Shown here: positions 53,635 through 62,365 of the stretch, one piece after another
How the letters are laid out: each line of letters opens with the position of its first letter
How positions within the stretch are numbered: the first letter of the stretch is position 1
NCBI RefSeq assembly: GCF_023806485.1
Contig: NZ_JAMSLR010000001.1
Location: 372,001 to 436,000, forward strand
Direction of reading: 5' to 3'
DNA length: 64,000 nt
Origin: Thermalbibacter longus
Lineage (GTDB): Bacteria; Chloroflexota; Chloroflexia; Thermomicrobiales; Thermomicrobiaceae
Translations under genes and position numbers: made by a program
The notes under the pieces: generated by a model
Seen by the model: only the letters and a program-made list of their open reading frames with translations
What the model was told of the DNA's origin: nothing
The model's database searches: none

Positions 53635-53696
53635 TCGCGTAGCCCACAAACCAGCAACGCCGGCGAGCAGAGGTTTCGGCCTCTGCTCTTTTGTTT
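53594..53696 (+). promoter_or_regulatory. aroF attenuator: long hairpin plus intrinsic terminator
   Basis: Arm 1 (53594-53609) and arm 2 (53650-53665) form a perfect 16-bp stem, CGCCGGCGTTGCTGGT with its complement. The terminator stem GAGCAGAGG/CCTCTGCTC (53665-53673 and 53680-53688, loop TTTCGG) is followed by TTTTGTTT. A segment at 53631-53638 (CTGATCGC), which contains the leader stop codon, can pair 7 of 8 bases with GCGAGCAG at 53663-53670 and so block the terminator. That gives the classical choice between anti-terminator and terminator, set by the position of the ribosome. Pairings were found by eye. Confidence 0.75.
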
Positions 53697-53752
53697 AGAG
53701 GGAAGCGCGGCTAAGGGATCGGGTGGTTGGCGCGGTGGAAAGGGGCAGCGCG

Positions 53753-54778
53753 ATGATCGTGCGGATGAGTCCAGAAGCGGATGACCGGCAGCGGGAGCGT
53801 ATCCTGCACCTGCTCCGCGAGCGTGGCTACGAGGTGATGGCCCTCGGGCGCGGCGGCTCGCCGGTCATCGGCGTCAACGGCAAGCCGCTCGCCGAAGACC
53901 TGCCGGCCTTCCTGAGCGGGCAGCCAGGCGTGGAGCAGGTCGTCCAGACCGACCGGGCCTACAAGCTGGCTGCGCGCGAGGTTCGTCCGGCCGGCACGGT
54001 CGTCCGGGTGGGTGAGGTTGCCTTCGGTGGCCCGGAGCCGGTCATCATCGCTGGGCCGTGCACGGTCGAGGATCGCGACCAGCTCCTGCGAACCGCTGAA
54101 GCGGTGCGCCGCGCCGGCGCGTCGATGTTGCGGGGAGGTGCTTTCAAGCCGCGCACCTCCCCCTACAGTTTCCAGGGGCTCGGTGAGACCGGTCTCGAGC
54201 TACTGGCCGAGGCCCGGGCCCTGACGGGCCTGCCGGTCGTGACCGAGGTGCTGGATACCGAGCACGTCGAGCTCGTCGCCGAGTATGCCGACATGCTCCA
54301 GATCGGCAGTCGCAACATGATGAACTTTGCGCTGCTCCGCCGCGTGGCCGCCACCGGAAAGCCGGTCTTGCTCAAGCGTGGCTTCGCCGCGACGATCGAA
54401 GAGTGGCTTCTCTCCGCCGAGTATCTCCTGGCCGGCGGGAACGACCAGATCGTCCTCTGCGAGCGCGGCGTCCGCGGCTTCGACACGGCCACGCGCTTCA
54501 CCCTCGACTTGAACGCTGTCCCCCTGGTGCGCCAGCTCAGCCACCTGCCGGTCATCGTCGATCCCAGCCACGGCACCGGGCGCCGCGAGCTGGTTCCCCC
54601 GATGTCGCTCGCCGCGGTCGCCGCTGGCGCGCACGGCTTGATCATCGAGGTTCACCCTGAACCAGAGCAGGCGCTGGTCGACGGTCGCCAGACGATCACA
54701 CCGGAGACGCTGGCCGATCTGGTGCGTCGCGTGCGCGCGCTCAACGCGGTGACTGCGGGAGTCCTAGCCGGAGTCTGA
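53753..54778 (+). CDS. aroF: 3-deoxy-7-phosphoheptulonate (DAHP) synthase, AroF type Ibeta
   Basis: First step of the shikimate pathway, joining PEP and erythrose 4-phosphate; 341 aa. An N-terminal ferredoxin-like regulatory domain (about residues 1-70, with [14 protein letters not shown]) is fused to the barrel. The catalytic region has [51 protein letters not shown] and [12 protein letters not shown]. The regulatory domain suggests tyrosine or phenylalanine feedback. ATG 53753 follows GGAAAGGGG. Transcription is probably set by the aromatic attenuator upstream. Confidence 0.95.
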   Translation: MIVRMSPEADDRQRERILHLLRERGYEVMALGRGGSPVIGVNGKPLAEDLPAFLSGQPGVEQVVQTDRAYKLAAREVRPAGTVVRVGEVAFGGPEPVIIAGPCTVEDRDQLLRTAEAVRRAGASMLRGGAFKPRTSPYSFQGLGETGLELLAEARALTGLPVVTEVLDTEHVELVAEYADMLQIGSRNMMNFALLRRVAATGKPVLLKRGFAATIEEWLLSAEYLLAGGNDQIVLCERGVRGFDTATRFTLDLNAVPLVRQLSHLPVIVDPSHGTGRRELVPPMSLAAVAAGAHGLIIEVHPEPEQALVDGRQTITPETLADLVRRVRALNAVTAGVLAGV

Positions 54779-54825
54779 CGTTTACATCGCATCCTCACGT
54801 GCGGCGCGAGCCCCTGGCAGTTCGG

Positions 54826-55887
54826 TCAGGGGCTCGCTGTAAGGCGAAGGGGGCGCTCCTCGCGCAGCCGCTCGTCGATCTCGGCACGGTGCTGCTCGAC
54901 GAACTGCAGGCACTGGGGGCAGCGCGACGCGATCCGCTGCAGGCCCTCTTGAGCTCGACCGATCCTGGCGTAATGCGCGTAGACGCCGATCGCGGCTGCC
55001 TGGCGGACGATCTCGTCGCTCTCGGGGTGACTCAGCATGTCCTCGTAGTGCGTGGCCGACTGCTCGACGACAACCGGGAACCTCGTGGTGCAATCTTCCA
55101 GCGTTCTGTCCCCAACCAGGCAGAGCACCAGGGGCAGGTAGGGGGCTAATGCCAGGGGAATCTCCCCGAACATCAGCAGGCGGTCGTCGACGGCCAGGAT
55201 CTCGGCCGTTCCGTCGCCATCGAGGTCGCCGATCCCCTGGATTCCCCCGTTGCCGAGCGCGATGGCATCCAGCGTGGTGATTCCCGATGCGTCGCTCGCA
55301 AGGATGTAGTAGTTACTGCAACAGTGCGCGCCACCGGTGAAGTCGTGGACGATCGCTTCATCTCGCCAGTCGCCGTCGAGGTCGTGTACGTACCCGATGC
55401 CGATGAAATGGAACAGGGCGAAGGGCATCGGGTCGTTGACCGGCAGTTCGGTCGACTCGAGGCCATCGCTCACCAACACTCGTAGTGCGTACCGGTCGGG
55501 CTCGCGACCGACCTCGGGCTCGTAGCTGGCGAGCTCATGGGATGTAGCCCCTTCAGCGATGACCTGGCCATCGCGTAGGAGCTGGAGGAGCAAGCTCCAG
55601 CGCGGCGCGGGGAGAACCGTCGCGGTTGGAGAGGGGGCCACTGTCGGGGTCGGAGGCGACTGGGTCGGAGCCGGTGGGGGCGCTGTGGGCGCTGCGGTGG
55701 GCGTCGCTGCTGGAGGCGAGGGGGTGCTCGCGGGCGGGGGCGTCTCGATGGGCTCGGTCGCGGTCGCCAGGTCGTCCGCCAGCCTGGTGACTGTCGAGTC
55801 GGCTTCCGACCTCCCCGGGACGCAGGCAAAGAGGATGAAGACCAGCAATAGGAGAGCGCAACGTCTCGTCACGGTATTCCCTCGCAC
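54826..55887 (-). CDS. Lipoprotein with Pro/Thr linker, unknown function
   Basis: A 353-residue protein. A lipoprotein signal (LLLLVFILFACVPG, lipobox Cys about residue 22) is followed by a Pro/Thr/Ala-rich linker (about 45-95) and a globular domain. That domain contains GYVHDLDGDWRDEAIVHDF and IGDLDGDGTAEILAVDD, two FG-GAP/VCBS-like calcium-binding repeats, and a CC pair plus late CPQC. It is anchored outside the membrane. No family name beyond that. Confidence 0.78.
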   Translation of the reverse strand: MRGNTVTRRCALLLLVFILFACVPGRSEADSTVTRLADDLATATEPIETPPPASTPSPPAATPTAAPTAPPPAPTQSPPTPTVAPSPTATVLPAPRWSLLLQLLRDGQVIAEGATSHELASYEPEVGREPDRYALRVLVSDGLESTELPVNDPMPFALFHFIGIGYVHDLDGDWRDEAIVHDFTGGAHCCSNYYILASDASGITTLDAIALGNGGIQGIGDLDGDGTAEILAVDDRLLMFGEIPLALAPYLPLVLCLVGDRTLEDCTTRFPVVVEQSATHYEDMLSHPESDEIVRQAAAIGVYAHYARIGRAQEGLQRIASRCPQCLQFVEQHRAEIDERLREERPLRLTASP

Positions 55888-55947
55888 TGGCGACGGTCGT
55901 TCATTCTTGGCGGTGACGCCTGCCCGCTGCGACAGTAAACACGTGAC

Positions 55948-56955
55948 TCAGCCAGACCGCCAAGGGGCTCGATCGGCGAGTTGCGTTGCCCGGTGCAGGG
56001 CTGCCAGGACCTCCGTGACCTGCGTTGCGGCTTCGAGAGTCGCCGTGGAGTCCCAGGCCAGCGCGGCGTCGGCCGTGTCGAGCGCGAGCGCGGCAAGCTG
56101 AGCGACTACGTAGAAGGGCAGGTTCTCGAGCGAGTGCGGCGAGAGCTGAAGGTAACTAGCGAGCAGCGTCTGCAGGAAGAGGTCGGCGTCGTCCGGCGAA
56201 AGCCCGAGGTGGCGCGCCTGGTACGGCAGCAGGGCCAGATCGGTGGCGGGGTCGGAGACATGAGCGCGCTCCCATCCATAGAGACCGCTGATCTCGTCGT
56301 GATCCAGGAAAACCGTGTCGAGGCTGAAGCCCCCGTGGCAGAGACAGAGCGACGACATCACTGGTCGCCGGAGATCGAGCCAGGCGAGTGCCCGGACGAC
56401 GGCCTCGCGCCAGGACGAGGGCAAGCGCTCGGATCGGGTCGCGAGGCCCTCTATGAGCGTGTCGACCTGCTCGTCGATCACGTCTTCCGGAGGCGTGTCC
56501 TGATCTGCGAGCCAGGGGGCGATGCTGTGCCAGTCGAGCCGGTGGAGGCTGGCCAGGGCTCGGGCCAGCGTGACTGCCAGCGCGCTGATTTCCCATCGCA
56601 GCCTCGTATGAGCGAGCACGCGGGCGGCTGGCTGGCCGGGGGCTGTTTCGAAGAGGAGCAGGCTCTGGGTCGGATCCGCCGAAACGCCTACCAGCGCGGG
56701 CACCCGGATGCCGGTCGCATCCAGACGGTGTCCGAGTTCGGACAGGCGGGACGGGTCGGCCGCGCCTGGGACCGTTCGCGCGACGAACGTGTCGAGATAC
56801 CGCATCCCCCCAGCTAGCCAGGTGAGCCGAACGCTCCACTGCCTGTAGCTGGGCTGCCCTCCCATCTCCTCCAGGCCCACGATCCGGACTTGCTCGAGAG
56901 CAGGGTTGTCTCGCCTTAGGCTCTCTGCCGCGAGTTCGGTGAGCCGGTCGAGCAT
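55948..56955 (-). CDS. Phosphotransferase (APH)-fold protein lacking the catalytic motif
   Basis: A 335-residue protein with the aminoglycoside phosphotransferase fold: MGGQPSYRQWSVRL in the N lobe, LLLFETAPGQPAARVL at the hinge, and LCHGGFSLDTVFLDHDEISGLYGWERAHVSDPATDLALLP (about residues 236-275) as the catalytic block. In active members this block reads HGD...N...IDWE. Here the Asp is Gly, the Asn position differs, and the metal-binding Asp is Gly, so phosphotransfer is doubtful. ATG 56955 follows GGAGGAG. Role unknown. Confidence 0.8.
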   Translation of the reverse strand: MLDRLTELAAESLRRDNPALEQVRIVGLEEMGGQPSYRQWSVRLTWLAGGMRYLDTFVARTVPGAADPSRLSELGHRLDATGIRVPALVGVSADPTQSLLLFETAPGQPAARVLAHTRLRWEISALAVTLARALASLHRLDWHSIAPWLADQDTPPEDVIDEQVDTLIEGLATRSERLPSSWREAVVRALAWLDLRRPVMSSLCLCHGGFSLDTVFLDHDEISGLYGWERAHVSDPATDLALLPYQARHLGLSPDDADLFLQTLLASYLQLSPHSLENLPFYVVAQLAALALDTADAALAWDSTATLEAATQVTEVLAALHRATQLADRAPWRSG

Positions 56956-57155
56956 GATTCTCCTCCGCTCCTGCCGGGCGGCCAGGTCCCTGCAACGATA
57001 GCGCACCAGGAAAGCGCTCGGCAGGGGCCGGCAGTCCGGAGGTCGTGCTGAGCATTGCTCAGTGGCCATTGTTCGCGAAATGGAGGGCCGCTGCCGGAAG
57101 CCGGTTGGTACAATCGCCACGATCGACGGGTGATACAGGTAGAAGGGATCCGGTG

Positions 57156-58574
57156 ATGGCCGCGGCGCATGGTGAGATCGAGCGGCAGGTGCTGGGCGAG
57201 ATCTGGACTTCCGACGAGCCGTATCGGAACCTGCTGCAGCTTTGTGATGGCATCGGCCATCGCTTTGGTGGCAGCGCCAGCGAGCACGCGGCGGCCGAGT
57301 TCCTCCAGCGCACGCTGCGCGAGTACGGCCTGGAGCGGGTTCGACTGGAGGAGTTCCCAGTCTATAGCTGGGAGCGCGGCGAGTGTTTCTTCGCCCTGTC
57401 CACGCCGGTCGAGCGGAGCTTCAGCGCGCTCGCCATGCCGTACTCCGGCACGGCTGATATCGAAGGGGTGATCGTGGACGTCGGCGCGGGGGAGGCGTCG
57501 GACTTCGCCGAGGCCGGCGACCGCGTGCGCGGCTCGATCGTCCTCACGGACGCAGAGACGGACTTGCCTGGAGTCGAGGGGAGTCACCGTACCGAAAAGT
57601 ATCGCCGGGCGGTCGAAGGCGGCGCGATCGCCTGTGTCTTCACCAACCGCAATCCGGGGATGCTGCGCATAACCGGAGCGCTCTACGCTCGTAACCCGGG
57701 TGGATCGAGCGCGCTCGACTACACCGCTCCGATCCCAGGCCTCGGGATCAGCTACGAGGCTGGGGAGATGATCCGACGCCTGGCAGCGCACGGCGAGCTC
57801 CGAGGGCGAATCAGGCTGCGTAACCGGGTCTTTCGCTCTCATGCCTACAATGTCGTGGCCGATGTCCCGGGCAAAGACGGGACCTCGGAGCTGGTGCTCG
57901 CTGGCGCCCACTACGACGGGCACGACATCGCGCAGGGAGCGACCGACAATGCGGCTGGGGCTGTCGTTGCCCTCGAGTTGGCCCGAGTCCTTGCCCCGCA
58001 TGCCGGGCGACTGCGGCGCACGATCCGGCTACTCTGGTTTGCCTGTGAAGAGCTCGGCTTGCTCGGGTCCTGGCATCACTGCGACCGCTACGCTCAGGGG
58101 GACGAGCAGGAGACGGTCGGCTTCATGCTCAACCTGGATGGCGCAGGTCGAGGCCAGGGCGGGAACGAGCAGGTGACGGTCACTGGCCACCCGGATCTCG
58201 CACGCTACTTCCGCGAGCTTGCCGGGCAGTTGCGCTACCCATTCGGCGTTCGTGACCGCATCTCGCCACACTCGGATCATTTCCCCTTTTTCCTGGCTGG
58301 CTATCCCACTGCCACACTCCAGAGCCGCGACGCGACGCAAGGGATGATCGGTCGTGGCTGGGGGCACACCGAGGCTGATACCGTGGACAAGGTGACGCGG
58401 CGTGGCTTGCAGATGGGAACGGCGCTGGCTGCTCGGCTGCTGCTGCGCCTGGCCAGCGATGACCGGCTCCCGGTTGCGCGCCGTAGCCCGGACGAGATTC
58501 GGCAGGTGCTGGACGCCGCTGGGCTGGCCGATGTTCTCGAGCACCACTGGGGTCGTGCCAATAGGGTCGCCTGA
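57156..58574 (+). CDS. M28-family zinc peptidase with PA-type insert
   Basis: A 472-residue aminopeptidase-like enzyme. Zinc ligands are visible in GAHYDGHD, GATDNAAG, FACEELGLLGS (catalytic and metal Glu), LNLDGAG and SPHSDHFPF. A protease-associated domain lies between about residues 100 and 220. No signal peptide is seen, so it may act in the cytoplasm. ATG 57156 is the start; GTG directly before is possible. Diverges from the phosphotransferase-like gene. Confidence 0.9.
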   Translation: MAAAHGEIERQVLGEIWTSDEPYRNLLQLCDGIGHRFGGSASEHAAAEFLQRTLREYGLERVRLEEFPVYSWERGECFFALSTPVERSFSALAMPYSGTADIEGVIVDVGAGEASDFAEAGDRVRGSIVLTDAETDLPGVEGSHRTEKYRRAVEGGAIACVFTNRNPGMLRITGALYARNPGGSSALDYTAPIPGLGISYEAGEMIRRLAAHGELRGRIRLRNRVFRSHAYNVVADVPGKDGTSELVLAGAHYDGHDIAQGATDNAAGAVVALELARVLAPHAGRLRRTIRLLWFACEELGLLGSWHHCDRYAQGDEQETVGFMLNLDGAGRGQGGNEQVTVTGHPDLARYFRELAGQLRYPFGVRDRISPHSDHFPFFLAGYPTATLQSRDATQGMIGRGWGHTEADTVDKVTRRGLQMGTALAARLLLRLASDDRLPVARRSPDEIRQVLDAAGLADVLEHHWGRANRVA

Positions 58575-58823
58575 GACATACACCCATCACCGGAGTCGCT
58601 CTCAGCCCGTCTCGGCTTGTGCCGGCGAGGCGAGTGTGGTAGACATAACTTCATCCCGGCGTTGAGCCTGGCGGTGATGCCCGGGGTAGGGAGCCAGAGC
58701 GTACCGGTACCGGCAGGGCCAAATAGCTGTCGGAAGGGCGGCAGCGGTGTCGAGGCTCGGTGCGGCTCCCGCGCGTCGAGTGGTCGAGACGAGGTTGGCG
58801 ATAACCCGGAAGGAGACACGATC

Positions 58824-59333
58824 ATGGCGACCCAGGCGATTCGAAGCCCACAGGATCTCTTCGTCCATGAGCTCGCGACGACGTACGACGCCGAGCAACG
58901 CATCCTGCAGATGCTGAACCAGACGGCTGGCATGGAGCAGAACGCTCAGGTGAAGCAGGCACTGGAGCATCACCGGCAGGAAACGCAGCAGCAGATCCAG
59001 AACCTCGAGCAAGCCTTTCATGCCCTGGGCATCCCGCCACAGCGGGTTCCGTGCTATGCGGTCGAGGGACTGCACCAGGATCACCAGCAGTTTGCCCAGC
59101 AAAGCGTCCCGGCGAATCTCATGACCCTATACCATCTGGGCGCGGCAGCGAAGACCGAGCACTTCGAGGTCGCCACGTACCAGGGCCTGATCGAGCAGGC
59201 GAAGCGGATGGGACATCCACAGGTTGCCCAACTCCTGCAAGAGAATCTGCGCCACGAGCAGGAGATGGCGCGGAAGGTCGAGCAGATGGAGCAGCAGCTC
59301 GGACAACAGATGTCGCAACAGACCGGACCGTAA
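58824..59333 (+). CDS. DUF892 (YciE/YciF) ferritin-like protein
   Basis: A 169-residue four-helix protein. SPQDLFVHELATTYDAEQRILQML, the ALEHHRQETQQQIQNLEQAF helix, and EHFEVATYQGLIEQAKRMG with ENLRHEQEMARKVEQM carry the Glu/His ligands of a di-iron ferritin-like site. Members are stress-induced. ATG 58824 follows AAGGAGA; a GTG-rich extension from 58617 is not supported. Gln-rich composition at the C terminus is unusual. Confidence 0.85.
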   Translation: MATQAIRSPQDLFVHELATTYDAEQRILQMLNQTAGMEQNAQVKQALEHHRQETQQQIQNLEQAFHALGIPPQRVPCYAVEGLHQDHQQFAQQSVPANLMTLYHLGAAAKTEHFEVATYQGLIEQAKRMGHPQVAQLLQENLRHEQEMARKVEQMEQQLGQQMSQQTGP

Positions 59334-59478
59334 CGGCTGGCTGGCGCTCGCCTCGGGCGTCTCCGCACGCAGGCTCACGATTCTCGCTCGATACCCGCGA
59401 GACCCTGGCTGTAAGCGGCGGAGGTATCGTCGAGACCAGCTCTCGCCAGAGACTGAGCTCTTCGAGCAGATCGGGTAG

Positions 59479-59511
59479 ACTCCCGGCTGGCCTCCCTCGC
59501 CGGCCGGGAGT
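59479..59511. terminator. Inverted repeat between DUF892 and glycosyltransferase genes
   Basis: ACTCCCGGC and GCCGGGAGT (9 bp perfect, further inner pairing) lie about 150 nt after the DUF892 stop. No U-run; a terminator role is inferred. Confidence 0.4.
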
Positions 59512-59593
59512 GCTCTATGCCATGATGCGCATTGAGGCAAACGGCGACGAGCTCGCGGCAGTCCTCGGGGGAGCAAAGGGGCGTCTGGGACAC

Positions 59594-60832
59594 ATGCGGG
59601 TATTGTTCGTAACACCATACCTCCCGGCGCCACCGGATTTCGGCGGCGCAATCCGCATGTATGCTCTAATCCGCGAGGTTGCCAAGGCGCACGAGGTGAC
59701 GATCCTCAGCCTGGCTGGGCCAGGCGATGACCCTGCTCTCACTGAGCGCGAGCTCGGCACCACAATTGCGGTGCGAGTCCCGTGGACTGGCCGGCAACCG
59801 CCGAGCGCGGCCAAGCGTCTCGGACAGCTTCGCGCGCTCTTCTCCCCCCGCTCGGCCCAGCACCGGCAGATGATTCATCCAGCGCTCCAGTCGGCGCTCG
59901 ATCGGCTGCTGCGCGAACAGCCGGTCGACCTCGTCCACTTCGAGTTCTCGCTCACCGCCCTCTACCGCCTGCCAAGCGATCTTCCAGTCGTACTCGACGT
60001 GCACAACGTGGAGCACGACCTGGTGAGGCAGATCGGCAGGCACGGCTCGGTCATACGCCGGTGGTTCAACGGGATCGAATGGCGTAAGCTGCGACGCGAC
60101 GAGATCGAAGCCTGGCGTCGCGCATCTCTCTGCCTGGCGACCTCGGTGGCCGATAGCCAGGTCATCGAGGCGGCCACCGGTCGCACCGCCATCGTTATCC
60201 CGAATGGGATCGACCTTGAGCGTGTGCCACGTCGCCCGCTCACGCTGGGCCGGCCCGAGCGCCTCGTGTTCGTCGGCACGCTCCGGTACTGGCCCAATGC
60301 TGAAGGCGTGCGATTCTTCGTCTCACGAGTCTTACCGCTCCTCCGAAACAAGATCCCCGACGTCGAATTCGTCGCGGTCGGAGCGGACCCACCGGCTGAA
60401 CTGGCAGCGATGGCGAGAGCGGCAGGGGTACGCCTGGTCGGACGCGTGCCTGATCCCCAGCCTTGGTTGGAGCGAGCGGGGATCGTTGTCGTGCCGCTGC
60501 TCAGCGGCGGCGGCACCAGGCTCAAGATACTGGAGGCGTTCGCCGCTGGCCGGCCAGTCGTGTCGACCCGGCTGGGTGCGGCTGGACTGGAGGTCGAGGA
60601 CGGCGTCCACCTGTTGCTCGCCGATTCCCCGGAAGAGTTCGCGCAGGCAGTGACTCGCCTAGTGGAGTCGCCCCAGCTACGAGAGAGCCTGGTCGAGAAC
60701 GCCTGGCGACTGGTGAATCAACGTTACCGGTGGACGACGATCGGCCAGCGCCTGCTCGATACCTACGACCGTCTCATTTCGGGGCCACGACCGGGCGACG
60801 AGCGGGTTGAGGCGGCGGTTCACACGGACTGA
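59594..60832 (+). CDS. GT4-family glycosyltransferase
   Basis: A 412-residue GT-B enzyme. VLFVTPYLPAPPDFGGAIRMYALIR forms the N-terminal acceptor domain, VLDVHNVEHDL is a typical central strand, and IVIPNGIDLERV, LVFVGTLRYWPNAEGVRFF and LLSGGGTRLKILEAFAAGRPVVST contain the nucleotide-sugar site. Likely builds a cell-surface glycan. ATG 59594 matches the family N terminus; an open frame further upstream is not coding. The nearest relatives are probably sugar transferases of exopolysaccharide clusters. Confidence 0.9.
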   Translation: MRVLFVTPYLPAPPDFGGAIRMYALIREVAKAHEVTILSLAGPGDDPALTERELGTTIAVRVPWTGRQPPSAAKRLGQLRALFSPRSAQHRQMIHPALQSALDRLLREQPVDLVHFEFSLTALYRLPSDLPVVLDVHNVEHDLVRQIGRHGSVIRRWFNGIEWRKLRRDEIEAWRRASLCLATSVADSQVIEAATGRTAIVIPNGIDLERVPRRPLTLGRPERLVFVGTLRYWPNAEGVRFFVSRVLPLLRNKIPDVEFVAVGADPPAELAAMARAAGVRLVGRVPDPQPWLERAGIVVVPLLSGGGTRLKILEAFAAGRPVVSTRLGAAGLEVEDGVHLLLADSPEEFAQAVTRLVESPQLRESLVENAWRLVNQRYRWTTIGQRLLDTYDRLISGPRPGDERVEAAVHTD

Positions 60833-60839
60833 ACTGGTC

Positions 60840-61697
60840 TCACCGAGCGGCTGCGCGCGCCGCAGAGGGGCCGGGGAGCTGCTTCGGGGCATAGATGTGC
60901 CCCTCGGTAGCGAGCGGCGGTTCGACTTCGAGCGCGTTGCGGACAGCCCAGGCGGTATAGAGCGCGATCAAGCTGTCGAGCGCGTCGCCGCCAGCATCGT
61001 GCAACGCCCGCTCGCCCACCAGTGCCGGCAGTTGCATCCCCAGCTCTTGCAAGAGCTCGACGAGGCGCCGTCGCTCGAGGCGCTGGCGCTCCCCTGGCCC
61101 CTTGTAGTGCCAGTTGTGCAGCCCGAGCCGGCGCAGAGTGACGGCCGGACAGACCTCGATCAGCCAGGGGCGGCCACGGCTCGGGCGCTGGAACGGCAGG
61201 ACAGATGCAGCGCCCGCCTGGATGAGCGGCGACAGCACGTCCCGGATGCCGTAGTAGGTCTGCCGGTAGAGTCGGAGGTTGCCAGGCGCGAGCGGAGCGC
61301 GAGTTTCGCGGTCTGTCTGCCGTCGGCGCTCCCGACCGCTCTGGTCATGGCAGGCTGATCTCAGCTCCTCGGCCGTCGGGAAGCGCCGGAGGAAGGCACG
61401 GACGAGTGTCTCCCAACCCTCGCCGCCCGTCACCCCTCGTGGCAAGCTGAACGGGAAATCGCAGCCGATCAAGCATTGGCCTCGCTGGCTGATCCAGTGC
61501 GCGAGGGCGGGGAGACAGACGTCACGCCCGACCCCAGACCCCGGTAGCTCGGCGACCGGCCGGCAATCCCACACCTCCAGCCGCCGGAGACGGCGTCGAC
61601 CCTGGCTGACCCAGGCGTGCCTGCCGGCGTCGCGCGCGCCGCTGAAATCGAGACCGGCGAATGAGTTCGGCCTGGGCAGACCGCTGTCGCTCTTCAC
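60840..61697 (-). CDS. DUF429 family protein (RNase H-like fold)
   Basis: A 285-residue protein: FAGLDFSGARDAGRHAWV opens an RNase H-like sheet, LIGCDFPFSLPRG follows, and the C-terminal HDAGGDALDSLIALYTAWAVRN helix carries conserved acidic residues. These match DUF429, whose activity is not established. The GTG at 61697 overlaps the stop of the upstream gene (GTGA), so the two are translationally coupled; longer forms to 61883 run antiphase through that gene. Confidence 0.78.
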   Translation of the reverse strand: MKSDSGLPRPNSFAGLDFSGARDAGRHAWVSQGRRRLRRLEVWDCRPVAELPGSGVGRDVCLPALAHWISQRGQCLIGCDFPFSLPRGVTGGEGWETLVRAFLRRFPTAEELRSACHDQSGRERRRQTDRETRAPLAPGNLRLYRQTYYGIRDVLSPLIQAGAASVLPFQRPSRGRPWLIEVCPAVTLRRLGLHNWHYKGPGERQRLERRRLVELLQELGMQLPALVGERALHDAGGDALDSLIALYTAWAVRNALEVEPPLATEGHIYAPKQLPGPSAARAAAR

Positions 61698-62122
61698 GGA
61701 TCGACGTCGCTCTCCGGCCGAGGCTGCCGCTCCAGCTCCCGCTCGATGGCCTGGTACAGGTCCCAGAGCGAGGGTGGTGACGCCCGGCGGTAGAAACGCT
61801 CTACGAGCTGGACGACATCTAGTCGAAACCTGCCGGCGAGAACGAGATGGGGCGGAGCACTCGGCGCTTCGCTGATGTACCACTCGCCGCCGAGCGCGCG
61901 GCGGAACACTTCACCGGCGTAGGCGGCCGTGGGCAGGGCATAGGCGCTGAGATCCAGTGCCTCGGCTCCGGCGTACACCTCGGCCAGGTGGAGCCACTGA
62001 TCGACCAGGCTGTCGAGGGCAGCGAGCGAGGCTGGCGAGAAGTCTAAGTGTTCACCGCTCAGATCGCTGATGCTCGACGCGAACGTCTCGGCGAGACGTA
62101 CCAGATCCTCAGCAGACTCCAT
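61694..62122 (-). CDS. Hypothetical protein coupled to DUF429 gene
   Basis: A 142-residue acidic protein of no family I recognise, predicted mostly helical at the N terminus (ESAEDLVRLAETFASSISDL, LAALDSLVDQWLHLAEVYAG) with a strand-rich centre (GEVFRRALGGEWYI, PHLVLAGRFRLDVVQLVERF). It resembles the small DUF3806-like or immunity-type folds only loosely. ATG 62122; overlaps the next gene by four bases. Confidence 0.7.
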   Translation of the reverse strand: MESAEDLVRLAETFASSISDLSGEHLDFSPASLAALDSLVDQWLHLAEVYAGAEALDLSAYALPTAAYAGEVFRRALGGEWYISEAPSAPPHLVLAGRFRLDVVQLVERFYRRASPPSLWDLYQAIERELERQPRPESDVDP

Positions 62123-62365
62123 CTCCTTGGTCTCCCGGTGGGCAGTCGCGGTCGCCCGGTAACCGCAGCCAGCGTCGACTTCTCTCGCGCCTGAAGGATA
62201 CCCGAGCCTCGTCGGGGGCCGGGCACTCTGCCCTCGATCGAGACGGCTGAGTTCGGTGCACCGCGCTGGATGCTGGCGACCGGTCTATCGATCACCTGGA
62301 GCAGGATCGGCTCCCCTCCTGGTATGCTGTGGCGGCTGAACGGATAGCTGGATCCGGAGGGGGAA

